Assembly (NCBI GenBank): GCA_024229515.1
Contig: JAAESI010000105.1
Coordinates: 36,667-100,666 of the forward strand
Direction of reading: 5' to 3'
Length of the DNA stretch: 64,000 bases
Source: Pseudomonadota bacterium
GTDB taxonomy: Bacteria; Myxococcota_A; UBA796; UBA9615
Within the stretch, counting starts at the first letter, position 1, and each line of letters starts with the position of its first letter. This document shows positions 36,629-45,128 of this stretch, one piece after another. The notes under the pieces were generated by a model that made no database searches, was not told the DNA's origin, and saw only the letters and a program-made list of their open reading frames with translations. A program made the translations under genes and the position numbers.

Positions 36629-37664
36629 GGTCGATCACCTCCGCGATGCAGATCGCCTTGTTTCCGTTGCTGCGCCCGGGCACCCCGACGAACTTCGGGA
36701 CCCCCTGCACCACGCCGATCGCCTGCTGTCGGCCGCCTTCGAGGAAGAGCACGTCGCCCTCCCCCAGCGCCAGCAGCTCGGCCACGGACAGCCGCTTGCG
36801 ACCGACGGTGACCTGGATGTCGACCTCGAACCCTTCGACCTCGTCGGCCATGGGTCCGGCAGCACCACCCTCGGCGCTGACGCCCTCCTGCGCGGCGGGG
36901 TCCGCCAGCGTATCGACGGCGCCGCGCGGCAGCACGATTCCGATCATCCCCAGCAGCCGCTTGCCGAGCACGACCTCGAGCAGGCCGGCGACCACGGGGG
37001 TGCTGTCGGCGTAGACCTTGGCGACCACACCCTTGGTGTCGGCACCCGTGATGCTCGCCTGCAGCGGCTCGGCGGGGTTCCAGACCTCGCCGATGTCCTC
37101 CAGGAAGCTGCTCATGACCCGCTGGCAGACCCGGAGGTCCAGCTGGGTGACCTCGCGGAAGGCGCGGCGGCCGGACGTCTTGTTGCCCGACGCGCTCACT
37201 TCGGCGCCGCCCATGAGCCCTTCGACCACACGCTCGACGACCTCCGGCTCCAGCGCCATCAGGCCCTGCCCGGGCACGCCGGCGATCTTGAAGCCGAGCA
37301 TCGCCAGCTCACGCACATCCAGCTCGAACGTCTCCCGGAACTCGGCGAAGCGGGTCACCTGGAGGAACGTCACGGAACTGGTGATCGCGGTCTCGAGCAC
37401 GTCGCTGAGCCGACGCTCCAGCGCCCGCGCGGCCTTGTCGAACACGTACGACAGCCGCTCCTCGCGACGCGCACCGCCGATGCGGCCCTCGCCGAACTTG
37501 AACCGGGGCAGGCCTTCGCCGTCCAGCAGGACCGACGTCGAACCACCCGGCTCGGACGACCCGCTGTAGGACCTGCCGACCTCGTCGTCGACGGGCGCCG
37601 CGGGCTGATCGACGGCGGCCCGAAGGGCTTCGAGTTCGCCGGCGGTGAGGATGGAGTCGGACAT
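36618..37664 (-). CDS. fliM: flagellar motor switch protein FliM
   Basis: 348 residues. A short N-terminal segment SILTAGELEALR replaces the usual LSQxEIDALL CheY-binding peptide. The middle CheC/CheX-like domain includes FAEFRETFELDVRELAMLGF and GQGLMALEPEVVERVVEGLMGG. The C-terminal SpoA domain contains VDIQVTVGRKRLSVAELLALGEGDVL. It is the rotor C-ring component that switches rotation in response to CheY-P. It starts 2 bases after fliL. Confidence 0.94.
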   Translation of the reverse strand: MSDSILTAGELEALRAAVDQPAAPVDDEVGRSYSGSSEPGGSTSVLLDGEGLPRFKFGEGRIGGARREERLSYVFDKAARALERRLSDVLETAITSSVTFLQVTRFAEFRETFELDVRELAMLGFKIAGVPGQGLMALEPEVVERVVEGLMGGAEVSASGNKTSGRRAFREVTQLDLRVCQRVMSSFLEDIGEVWNPAEPLQASITGADTKGVVAKVYADSTPVVAGLLEVVLGKRLLGMIGIVLPRGAVDTLADPAAQEGVSAEGGAAGPMADEVEGFEVDIQVTVGRKRLSVAELLALGEGDVLFLEGGRQQAIGVVQGVPKFVGVPGRSNGNKAICIAEVIDHAS

Positions 37665-37666
37665 GG

Positions 37667-38218
37667 TTACTGGACCACGAACTCGGTGAGGTAGACGCGC
37701 GTCACCTGGCCCTCGGGGAGCAGGCGGTTGAAGCGAATCAGGAGCTCCTCGCGCAGGCGGCTCTTGCCCTCCACGCCGAGCACGTCTTCGTAGGTCTGGT
37801 TGCCGATGAGGGAGATGACGGCGTCCTTGAACAGCGCCTCGCGGTCACCGATGTCCTTCACCGTCTCCAGGTCCTCGACCTCGAGCTCGATGCGGCAGTT
37901 CACGTACCGGAGGTTGCCGGGGTCGAGCAGGTTGACGACGAAGTTGCCCAGCGGGTGGATGATGCCGACCTCACGGCTCGGGTCGATGCCCGCGATCGCC
38001 GGCTCCTTGCCCGAGTCGATCTTCTCCGCGATCTCCCGCATGGCGGCGAGCTCCGCGGAGGTCCCCTGGCTGCTGACGAACGCGAACGCGCCGCTGCCGA
38101 TGGCCAGGGCGAAGGCGATGATCAGGAGGATCATCAGCTTCTTGCTCTTGCTCTGAAGCGAGTTGATCTTCTCCTCGAGAGGATCGACCTCTTCCATCAG
38201 TTCGGATTCTTCGGCCAT
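37667..38218 (-). CDS. fliL: flagellar basal body-associated protein FliL
   Basis: 183 residues. A cytoplasmic N-terminus, one membrane helix (about 28-48, LMILLIIAFALAIGSGAF) and a periplasmic SPFH/stomatin-like domain with LGNFVVNLLDPGNLRYVNCRIELEVED and the ending RVYLTEFVVQ. FliL rings surround the stator and raise torque. Its start overlaps the motB stop and it precedes fliM, the usual order. Confidence 0.92.
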   Translation of the reverse strand: MAEESELMEEVDPLEEKINSLQSKSKKLMILLIIAFALAIGSGAFAFVSSQGTSAELAAMREIAEKIDSGKEPAIAGIDPSREVGIIHPLGNFVVNLLDPGNLRYVNCRIELEVEDLETVKDIGDREALFKDAVISLIGNQTYEDVLGVEGKSRLREELLIRFNRLLPEGQVTRVYLTEFVVQ

Positions 38219-38979
38219 CAGTCTGCTCCCTCAACCTCGCGCACGACCCGCTCTTCTCCGTAGAAGTACTTGTCGGTGGCGGAGGTGACCGTGAAGACGA
38301 TCTCGACCCGCCGGTTTCGGGCCCGGCCCGCAGCGGATTCGTTGGTGTAGCGGGGCATGTGCTCCCCGTGCGTGGATGCTTTGAGGCGGCTGCCGTGCAC
38401 CGGGCCGGACTGCTCGACGTACATGAGCGTCGCGAGCGCGCGGGCGGCCGCGACCTCCCAGTTGCTGTCGTAGTAGCCGGACGGCGAGCTGTCGTCGGCG
38501 TAGCCGATGAACTCGGCGTTGGCCTTGCCCTCGGCGAGGCCGGCGGCGAGGTCGTCCAGGAAGGGGTAGGCCGACGGCAGGATCTCGGTGCTCCCCGGCG
38601 CAAACAGCAGCGAGTCGTCGATGGCCATGAAGATCTTCTCGTCCTTGTGGCCGATCTGGATCATGTCGTTGCTGGCCTTGTCCAGGTGCTCCTCGACCAC
38701 CCGCTCGATGGTCGTCATCAGCTTCATCTCGCCCTGGGCGAGGCGCGTCATGCGGCTGATCTCCTTGCGCCCCTCGCGCGGCTGACCGCCACCTTCGAGC
38801 ACGCCGAGGGCGCCACGGAGCGAACCGAGCGCGAGCTTGACCTTCTGGTTGTCGAGCGTGGACATGGACAGCAAGAGCACGAAGAAGGTCAGCAGGAGCG
38901 TCATCAGGTCCGCGAACGTGACCATCCATCCTGGCGCGCCTTCGTCCTGCTTCTTTTCCTTCTTGGCGCCCCGTCCCAT
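38218..38979 (-). CDS. motB: flagellar motor protein MotB
   Basis: 253 residues. The single membrane helix begins GWMVTFADLMTLLLTFFVLLLSM. Asp24 in FADL is the proton- or ion-binding residue. A plug/linker region follows, and the C-terminal OmpA-like peptidoglycan-binding domain (about 115-250) contains LPSAYPFLDDLAAGL, FIGYADD and NRRVEIVFTV. It forms the stator with MotA encoded 2 bases upstream, anchored to peptidoglycan. Confidence 0.94.
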   Translation of the reverse strand: MGRGAKKEKKQDEGAPGWMVTFADLMTLLLTFFVLLLSMSTLDNQKVKLALGSLRGALGVLEGGGQPREGRKEISRMTRLAQGEMKLMTTIERVVEEHLDKASNDMIQIGHKDEKIFMAIDDSLLFAPGSTEILPSAYPFLDDLAAGLAEGKANAEFIGYADDSSPSGYYDSNWEVAAARALATLMYVEQSGPVHGSRLKASTHGEHMPRYTNESAAGRARNRRVEIVFTVTSATDKYFYGEERVVREVEGAD

Positions 38980-38981
38980 GA

Positions 38982-39746
38982 CTACGCAGCCTCAGCGACG
39001 CGGGCGCTCGGGGGCACGAACGCGGACAGCTTCTGAACCAGAATCCGCGGGTTGTCGCCGGCGTGGATGCTGAGCAGGCCTTCCATGATGAGGGCCTTCT
39101 GCTCAAGCTCCTGGGTGGACCGCTGCTCCAGCTTGGTGGCCAGCGGGAGGAAGACGACGTTGCTGAGGAAGGCGCCGTAGAAGGTCGTGACGAGGGCGAC
39201 CGCCATGGCGGGGCCGATGGTGCTGGGGTCCGACATGGACTGCAGCATCTGGATCAGGCCGATGACGGTTCCGATCATCCCGAACGCCGGCGCGTAGGTG
39301 CCCATCATCTTGAACAGGTCCTGGCCGGTGGTGTGCCGGGCGCCGATGTACTCCATCTCCGTGACCATGATGGCCTCGATGGTGTCGGCCTCCTGGCCGT
39401 CCACGACCAGCTGCAGGCCGGCCTTGTAGAAGGCGTCGTCGATGTCGTCCTGGGCGGACTGGAGGCTCAGCAGGCCTTCCTTGCGGGCCCGCTTGGCGAG
39501 GTCCTCGAGCGTCTCGATGATCTTCTGGTTCTCGAGTCCCTTGTGGAACAGCGTCTTGCGCAGCACCGCGACGACCGACAGCACGGTCTTCAGCGGGAAA
39601 CACACCAGCGTCACGCCCACGGTTCCGCCGAACACGATGATGATCGACGGAATGTTGAGGAACGTCATCGCCCCGTCGCCGGACATGATCGCCAAGACGA
39701 TCAGTCCGAAGGACGCGATGACACCAATGAGAGTTGCGAGATCCAT
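38982..39746 (-). CDS. motA: flagellar motor protein MotA
   Basis: 254 residues from ATG 39746 with GAGG 6 bases upstream. Four membrane helices are visible: two N-terminal (DLATLIGVIASFGLIVLAI, SIIIVFGGTVGVTLVCFP) and two C-terminal (YAPAFGMIGTVIGLIQML, VALVTTFYGAFLSNVVFLPLA). The intervening cytoplasmic region contains RRARKEGLLSL-like charged residues that contact FliG. It is the stator ion channel. A sigma54 promoter sits 20 bases upstream, so motA begins a separate transcript covering motA-motB-fliL-fliM-fliN. Confidence 0.95.
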   Translation of the reverse strand: MDLATLIGVIASFGLIVLAIMSGDGAMTFLNIPSIIIVFGGTVGVTLVCFPLKTVLSVVAVLRKTLFHKGLENQKIIETLEDLAKRARKEGLLSLQSAQDDIDDAFYKAGLQLVVDGQEADTIEAIMVTEMEYIGARHTTGQDLFKMMGTYAPAFGMIGTVIGLIQMLQSMSDPSTIGPAMAVALVTTFYGAFLSNVVFLPLATKLEQRSTQELEQKALIMEGLLSIHAGDNPRILVQKLSAFVPPSARVAEAA

Positions 39747-39765
39747 GCTTCGCCTCATCCCTATC

Positions 39766-39780
39766 GCAAGGCCCGTGCCA
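39766..39780 (-). promoter_or_regulatory. sigma54 promoter of motA-motB-fliL-fliM-fliN
   Basis: Minus-strand TGGCAC (39780-39775), five bases, then TTGC (39769-39766): a perfect -24/-12 element. Transcription would start near 39754, giving a leader of about 8 nt. The rest of the 156-base gap 39747-39902 shows no other feature. Confidence 0.88.
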
Positions 39781-39902
39781 AGACGGGTTTAAACGACCTT
39801 CTTCACCTGCTGAACGCACGACGCAGTACGCGCGGACGCCCGTCATCCCTCCATCGGAGGATCACGGCGACACTTGAGGCGTCAGGAATCTGACAGAGCA
39901 GA

Positions 39903-41183
39903 TCAGGCCGTCAGGCGGTCGACGATCACTTGCGCGGCTTCACGCGCTTCGGCTTGGTCGAGGCGGAGCCAGGTGCAGAGACGTCCCACGTCCGCGGGCT
40001 CTCCGGGGGCGACGTAGCTGAGGCCCTGGTCCAGGACGAGGGCCCAGCTGAGGGTCGCGATCGACTGCAGAGGGGTCGGCCGCACGCCGGGGCCCCCGTG
40101 GTGGTCCCGGGCGAGGTTGGTCCAGCGCGAGGGGTAGCCCCAGGAGGCGAGCACCGCCTCCCCGACGCGACCGTGCTCCAGCGGAAGCAATTCACGTACC
40201 GCCACCAGTAGCGCGTCGGAGCTGTCGCCGTCGTCCCACGACTCCGCGGCGGCGAGGATCGCCAGTTCTCCGACGTTGGCCAGCAGACCGGCGAGGAACC
40301 CGTCCTGCGGCGTCGCGCCGATCTTCGGGGCGAGCTCCCGGGACAGCTCGGCGACCGCGTCGGACACGACCCACCACGCGTCCGCGAGCTCCTTCCAGGG
40401 GCTGCTGTGCAGCGCCAACATCGAGCGCAGGGCGACCTGATGGCCCAGCCGCAGCGCCACGCGGTTACCCAGCCGGAGGCACGCCTCGCGCATGGACATC
40501 GCGGATGTGGCGAACTGGCTGACGGCGAGGTTGGCCTTGTGCAGCACCGCCGTGACGACCGTCGGGTCGGACTCCAGCACCGCGACGATCTCGTCCACGC
40601 CGGCGTCGGTGCCGGTGGCCAGGGTCTGGATGCGGGGCAGCACGCTCGCCCGCGCCGGGAGGTTGAGTTCCGCGCTCTTGACCGCCTTGCGGAAGCCATC
40701 GACGGCGACGCGAGAGGCGGCGATCTGAGCGGGGTGGAGGCCGGAGGTGGTGCGCCCGCTGAGCGCGTTGGCGTCCTCGACGTTCAGGGAGACGACGGAC
40801 GGGCCGTCGCCATCGTCCAGGACTTCCTCGATGAAGCGGGCGAGCACGCCGGGGCCGGCCATGCGCGAGATGACGCCGAGGCCGCCAGCGGCGCGGATGC
40901 GATCATCGATGATGCGGGAGGGGGCCTCGACCACGAGGGCCACGCGCAGCCGGGGGACGACGCGCCGGATGGTGCACAGGAACACCTCGCCGGTCACGTC
41001 GCCACCCGGATCGCCCACCAGTACGAGGGACCACGGGAAGGTCCCGAGTACTTCGACGGCGCCAGCGGGATCCGGCGCGCCGATAGTTTGCAGTCCGAGC
41101 CTTCGCAGGGCGTAAGTCATCCGCCGGACGAACTGGTCGTCCCCATCCACCACGAGCACGTGGCCTGACTCGTCACCACCCAT
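39903..41183 (-). CDS. response-regulator-like HDOD protein in the flagellar block
   Basis: 426 residues. Residues 1-120 look like a receiver domain (HVLVVDGDDQFVRRM; LVLVGDPGG). The acidic pocket is partly kept (DGDD) but the phospho-acceptor position is uncertain. Residues about 155-360 form an HDOD domain, with the core lacking the HD metal motif (VLESDPTVVTAVLHKANLA; FLAGLLANVGELAIL; ARDHHGG). HDOD proteins are signalling or adaptor proteins, some of which control polar flagella or c-di-GMP output. It lies between flgE and motA, where related bacteria often carry flbD. It starts 20 bases downstream from the flgE stop on the opposite side of the operon order, in the same direction. Confidence 0.82.
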   Translation of the reverse strand: MGGDESGHVLVVDGDDQFVRRMTYALRRLGLQTIGAPDPAGAVEVLGTFPWSLVLVGDPGGDVTGEVFLCTIRRVVPRLRVALVVEAPSRIIDDRIRAAGGLGVISRMAGPGVLARFIEEVLDDGDGPSVVSLNVEDANALSGRTTSGLHPAQIAASRVAVDGFRKAVKSAELNLPARASVLPRIQTLATGTDAGVDEIVAVLESDPTVVTAVLHKANLAVSQFATSAMSMREACLRLGNRVALRLGHQVALRSMLALHSSPWKELADAWWVVSDAVAELSRELAPKIGATPQDGFLAGLLANVGELAILAAAESWDDGDSSDALLVAVRELLPLEHGRVGEAVLASWGYPSRWTNLARDHHGGPGVRPTPLQSIATLSWALVLDQGLSYVAPGEPADVGRLCTWLRLDQAEAREAAQVIVDRLTA

Positions 41184-41203
41184 AGCGAGAGCTTATCGAC
41201 GGA

Positions 41204-42475
41204 CTACACGATCTGCATGAGCTCCTGGAGCAGTTCGTCCACGGACGAGACCACCCGGGCGCTGGCCTGGTAGCCCTTCTGCCCCTGAATCATGCGCACG
41301 AACTGGTTCTCCAAATCGACGTTGCTCATCTCGAGCGCGTACCCGTGGACCACGCCACGACCGCCCGAGTCGGCGGTCCCGATGACGGCGGCGCCGGACT
41401 CGCGGGTCTCGGTCCAGAGGTTGTGGCCGACGCGGTCGAGGTTGCCCTCGGCGCGGAAGTTGGCCAGCGCGACCTGACCCAGGGTCCGGGTCTCACCGTT
41501 GGAGTAGACGCCCGTGATCGTGCCGTCGGCGGCGATGTCCCAGTTGGACAGCGAGCCGCTGGCGCGACCGTTGGCGGCCAGGTCGAGCACGGAGCTCTCG
41601 CCGGCGTACTGGGTCAGGGAGCCCGAGTCGGTGGTGGAGTCGATGCCGAAGTCGAACTCGATCGTCTGGGCGTTGGCGCCGTCGAAGGTCACGGCGATGC
41701 CCGCCGTGGCAGAGGCCGGATCGAGGTTTCCATCGCCGTCGAACGTCAGGGTGCCGTTGCCCACCAGGGTCGCTTCACCGGCGGGCGCGCCCGTGTCGGC
41801 GCCGTCGACGTAGGCCTCGAACGACCAGCTCCCACTGCCGGTGTGGAAAAACGCCAGGGTCACGTCGTGGGTGCGGCCGAGGCTGTCGGTCACCGTCGCG
41901 GACGAGGCGAAGCTGGCAGCTTCCGTGATCGCGGCGAGGCCGGCCGCCGCGCCCGGCGAAGCAGCGAGTTCGTTGGTCGCCTGCAGGTTCGCGGTGGTCG
42001 TCAGCTCGGTGGTCGCGACGCCCGAGATCGGGTCGGTCGGGATCTGAAGATCACCCACCGACGTGGTCAGCGCACCGCTGGCATCCAGCGTGTAGCCCTG
42101 GAGCCGCGAGCCGTCGAACGTGCTCAGGAAGCCCTCGGCGTCCTGCCGGAACTGCCCGGCGCGCGTGAAGAAGCGCCCCTGCTCGTTCGAGACGACGAAG
42201 AAGCCCTTGCCGTCGATGGCCATGTCCGAGCCCAGGGCGGAGTTTTCCAGGCTGCCCTGGCCGAAGACCTGGCTGACCTTCTGGGTGAAGGCGCCGTTGC
42301 CGAGCTGGCCGCGTCCTCCGCCGAGGCGCTGCAGGATCAGGTCCTGGAACTCCGCCGTGCTGCCCTTGAAGCCCACGGTGTTGAGGTTGGAGATGTTGTC
42401 GCCGACGACCGACATCGTGAGGCCGTTGGTACCCATCCCGGTAATACCGGTGTTGAGTGCGTTGAAAAGCGACAT
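41204..42475 (-). CDS. flgE: flagellar hook protein FlgE
   Basis: 423 residues. The N-terminal rod/hook signature SLFNALNTGITGMGTNGLTM with GDNISNLNTVGFKGS, a variable middle (hook D1/D2) rich in Ala/Thr/Ser, and the C-terminal ALEMSNVDLENQFVRMIQGQ helix that builds the D0 core. Substrate of the flagellar type III export system. An AGGACTGCC-type leader with AGGAGG lies before the ATG. It follows flgD, which provides its cap, by 33 bases. Confidence 0.96.
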   Translation of the reverse strand: MSLFNALNTGITGMGTNGLTMSVVGDNISNLNTVGFKGSTAEFQDLILQRLGGGRGQLGNGAFTQKVSQVFGQGSLENSALGSDMAIDGKGFFVVSNEQGRFFTRAGQFRQDAEGFLSTFDGSRLQGYTLDASGALTTSVGDLQIPTDPISGVATTELTTTANLQATNELAASPGAAAGLAAITEAASFASSATVTDSLGRTHDVTLAFFHTGSGSWSFEAYVDGADTGAPAGEATLVGNGTLTFDGDGNLDPASATAGIAVTFDGANAQTIEFDFGIDSTTDSGSLTQYAGESSVLDLAANGRASGSLSNWDIAADGTITGVYSNGETRTLGQVALANFRAEGNLDRVGHNLWTETRESGAAVIGTADSGGRGVVHGYALEMSNVDLENQFVRMIQGQKGYQASARVVSSVDELLQELMQIV

Positions 42476-42508
42476 GGCAGTCCTCCTGACTGTCGTGGTT
42501 GAAGAGCG

Positions 42509-43249
42509 TTAGCTCGAGGGGGAACGGATGACGGTGGGGTCGATCTCCGGGAAGGAGTCGGGCATCGCCGGAACCGGGGGATCGCCGGCATCCATCACGC
42601 GGAGGATGCCGTCGAGGGTGACTTCATTGCCGTTGACCATCAGCACCGGCATGCCGCTGTCGAAGCGGAGCTCCTCGACGAGGCCGGAGACGTAGGTCGA
42701 CGTGGTGACGGCGTTATTGTCCTCGTCGATGGCGCTCACCTCGAAGGTGTACTCGCCGGCGGGCTGGGTGCTGTCGGGGGCCCAGGTCCAGGTGTGCTCC
42801 CCGGCGAGCTGCTCGGTCGGCACCGTGTGGGTCTCGACTTCCTGCCCGGCCGAGTCGCGGATGGTGATGGTCACCTCCTCCGCGGGGCCGTCGAGTTCGT
42901 ACAGCAGCGCGTGGGGCGAATCGCCGGCTTCGTGCACCACGGTGTTGCCGCGGGCGACGACCTCCTTGCCGACCATGTCCACGGCGGACTGGTTGTTCAG
43001 CGACGTCAGGCCCAGCATCAGCTGATCCATGCCGACGTTGACGTCCATGAGCTGCTTCACGCTGTTCATCGATGCGATCTGCTCCATGAACTGGGCCGAA
43101 TCCATCGGGTTGAGCGGGTCCTGGTTGGACAGCTGCGTCATCAGCAGGTTGAGGAACTCCTCCTCGCCCACTTCCTGCGACGGAGTGGCGGCCTCGGCGC
43201 GGGCACCGGCGGCATCGTGAGGGGAGACGTTGGCAATCGGAGCAACCAT
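42509..43249 (-). CDS. flgD: flagellar hook capping protein FlgD
   Basis: 246 residues. The N-terminal motif EEFLNLLMTQLSNQDPLNPM (about 29-48) is the family's hallmark. The middle contains a Tudor-like domain and a FnIII-like insert (TWTWAPDSTQPAGEYTFEV). It caps the growing hook and is discarded after assembly. The ATG shares a base with the fliK stop. Confidence 0.95.
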   Translation of the reverse strand: MVAPIANVSPHDAAGARAEAATPSQEVGEEEFLNLLMTQLSNQDPLNPMDSAQFMEQIASMNSVKQLMDVNVGMDQLMLGLTSLNNQSAVDMVGKEVVARGNTVVHEAGDSPHALLYELDGPAEEVTITIRDSAGQEVETHTVPTEQLAGEHTWTWAPDSTQPAGEYTFEVSAIDEDNNAVTTSTYVSGLVEELRFDSGMPVLMVNGNEVTLDGILRVMDAGDPPVPAMPDSFPEIDPTVIRSPSS

Positions 43250-44523
43250 CAGAACCTCCTGCTGAGCAGGCCGCCGCGACCGAGGTCGTCAGCGGCGGAA
43301 TATGGGGTCGGCGTGGGCTCGATCGAGGGCCCCACGGCCATCGGATCGGCGCCGGCGTACGGACCGGGGACCGCGTCGCGGTGGGGTCCGGCGTCGTTGG
43401 GATCGGCGTGGCCGTCGGCTCCGGCGCGGTCCTGACCGGAATCGGCCGACACGTCGAAGTTGCGCAGCTCCAGGCCCTGGCGGGCGAGGGCTTCCCGGAG
43501 CTCGCCGACGCGCTGGTCCGCCGCGAGGCCCGTCTCGGGGCTGGCGCGGAGGGCCACGTCGACGGCGTCATCGACCACGTCGACGCGCGCTCGGACGGCG
43601 CTGCCATCCTCCATCGGCACGACGACCCGGGCTCCCCGCACGCTGGCGAGGCGGACCGAGCCCTTCAGCGGCTCGACGTCGTTGGCGAGGCCGGCGTCGC
43701 CGCCCGCGAGGTCGAGGCCCGGGGGCAGATCCACGGTCGGTGCCGGGGCGCCTGCCGTGGGGGTCGGGGCCGAGGCCGCCGGGGTGGGGGCGGGGGCCGG
43801 GAGTGTCGTGGGAGCGTCCAGATGGCCCATCTCGGCCACACCGCGCACTGAAAGCGGAAGCTCAGCGCCCAGATGACCCGTCTCGGCCACACGGCTCGCA
43901 GAAACCGGAAGCTCAGCGCCCAGATGACCCATCTGAGCCACCGCGTGCCCCAGAGTCGGCACGGCAGCGTCCAGATGCGTCATCTGGACCATCGGCTGCG
44001 CGCTCCGTCCGGGTGCCACCACCTGGATGAACTCGACCACCGCGGCCACGGCGGCTACGGCCAGGGTCTCCTCGGGAGCCAGCTCGACCGCGTCCTCGGC
44101 GCCCTGAACGGGCACGTCGACGTCCAGATGCGGCATCTCGACCACCGGCTGCACCGGAAGCGGCACCCCAGCGTCCAGATGACCCATCTCGGCCAAAGCG
44201 TTCACCTGCAAGGGAACCTCAGCGTCCAGATGACCCATCTCGGCCACGCCGTTCGCAGAAACCGGAACCTCAGCGTCCAGATGACCCATCTCGGCCACGC
44301 CGTTCGCAGAAAGCGGACCCTCAGCGTCCAGACCCGGCGTCTCGACCTCCCCAGACGCCGCCGTCACCACGTCACCCTCGGCCTGGCGCTCGCGCCCCGG
44401 CACCTGGCTCAGCGCCGCCACGAAGTCCTGACCCGCGGCCGCATCCGGCGCCGTCTCTTTTTGCGTGCCCGCGACCGCGGCCCACGCGTTCGGCACCCCT
44501 CGACCCATCGGATTGGCAGGCAT
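43249..44523 (-). CDS. fliK: flagellar hook-length control protein FliK with 17-residue repeats
   Basis: 424 residues. FliK measures hook length and switches export specificity. The N-terminal ruler part (61-140 and 180-240) is made of tandem 17-residue units with the core (E/Q)MGHLDAxVPxxxxxVA. Between them lies an Ala/Val-rich spacer. Residues 240-275 form a Pro/Ala/Thr linker. The C-terminal substrate-switch domain (about 285-375) contains VRLASVRGARVVVPMED, VDVALRASPET and LREALARQGLELRNFDV. Position between the MotE-like gene and flgD is the usual one. Identity is supported by this domain and context, since ruler regions diverge fast. Confidence 0.85.
   Translation of the reverse strand: MPANPMGRGVPNAWAAVAGTQKETAPDAAAGQDFVAALSQVPGRERQAEGDVVTAASGEVETPGLDAEGPLSANGVAEMGHLDAEVPVSANGVAEMGHLDAEVPLQVNALAEMGHLDAGVPLPVQPVVEMPHLDVDVPVQGAEDAVELAPEETLAVAAVAAVVEFIQVVAPGRSAQPMVQMTHLDAAVPTLGHAVAQMGHLGAELPVSASRVAETGHLGAELPLSVRGVAEMGHLDAPTTLPAPAPTPAASAPTPTAGAPAPTVDLPPGLDLAGGDAGLANDVEPLKGSVRLASVRGARVVVPMEDGSAVRARVDVVDDAVDVALRASPETGLAADQRVGELREALARQGLELRNFDVSADSGQDRAGADGHADPNDAGPHRDAVPGPYAGADPMAVGPSIEPTPTPYSAADDLGRGGLLSRRF
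43804..43986 (-). repeat. FliK ruler repeats, distal block (51-bp period)
   Basis: Three full 17-residue units and one partial (residues 180-240), of the form xMxHLxAxxPxxxxxVA. Copies differ at several positions, so they are diverged, not recent. Confidence 0.85.
44104..44343 (-). repeat. FliK ruler repeats, proximal block (51-bp period)
   Basis: Four full units and one partial at residues 61-140. The second and third unit cores are identical in EMGHLDAEVP and their DNA is nearly identical, suggesting recent duplication or gene conversion. Confidence 0.88.
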
Positions 44524-45128
44524 CAGCGGCCTCCTTCGGAATCGGCGGAGGCGTCGCGAGGATCGTCCAGCACCGTCATGCGGTCGCCGATGGCCTGCGA
44601 GATGTCCTGCGGCATGGCGCCCAGGACCTTGCCCGCCTGCTTCGGCTTGAGCTTGCGCAGCACGAGGATGGCGACGTCGCGATCCATGCCCGCCAGCAGC
44701 GTCGCCGCCTCACGCGGCTTCATCGTGTCGACCATCTTGCTGAGGGTGCGGACGCGGTCGGCGGTGGCGACCTGCTCGCGCGCCATCAACTCCAGGACCT
44801 CGGCGCGGAGCGCGTCCAGCGCATCCAGCTCGCTCGCCGCCTCGGTCTCCAGGGACGCCAGCGTGGCCTCCCGCTCCTCCAGGATCGTCTCGCGACGGTC
44901 GAGTTCGACCTTCCGGGCGCGGAGGTCGCGGAGCATGCCGATCTCCTCGACGAAGCACTCCTCTTCGCCCTGCTTGGGGCGGTCCCAGGGGAGCAGCGGG
45001 AGGGGCCCGGCGGGCTCCTCTTCGCCCTCGGCTTCTTCGTCGGTGGGCTCGTCGGCCCCGACCAGCAGCGGCACGGACGCGAGCATCAGCAACCCGATGG
45101 CGGCGATGAGCTTCGTTCGGTCCAACAT
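44523..45128 (-). CDS. MotE/YlxF-like flagellar-cluster coiled-coil protein
   Basis: 201 residues. A membrane segment or signal (about 6-25) is followed by an acidic linker and a long coiled coil (about 65-125, LRDLRARKVELDRRETILEE). The C-terminal MgtE-N-like helical domain reads MKPREAATLLAGMDRDVAILVLRKLKPKQAGKVLGAM. This arrangement matches MotE-type proteins found next to fliJ, which help stators or MotC. Its ATG overlaps the fliJ stop and its stop overlaps the fliK start, so all three are coupled. Confidence 0.8.
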   Translation of the reverse strand: MLDRTKLIAAIGLLMLASVPLLVGADEPTDEEAEGEEEPAGPLPLLPWDRPKQGEEECFVEEIGMLRDLRARKVELDRRETILEEREATLASLETEAASELDALDALRAEVLELMAREQVATADRVRTLSKMVDTMKPREAATLLAGMDRDVAILVLRKLKPKQAGKVLGAMPQDISQAIGDRMTVLDDPRDASADSEGGR

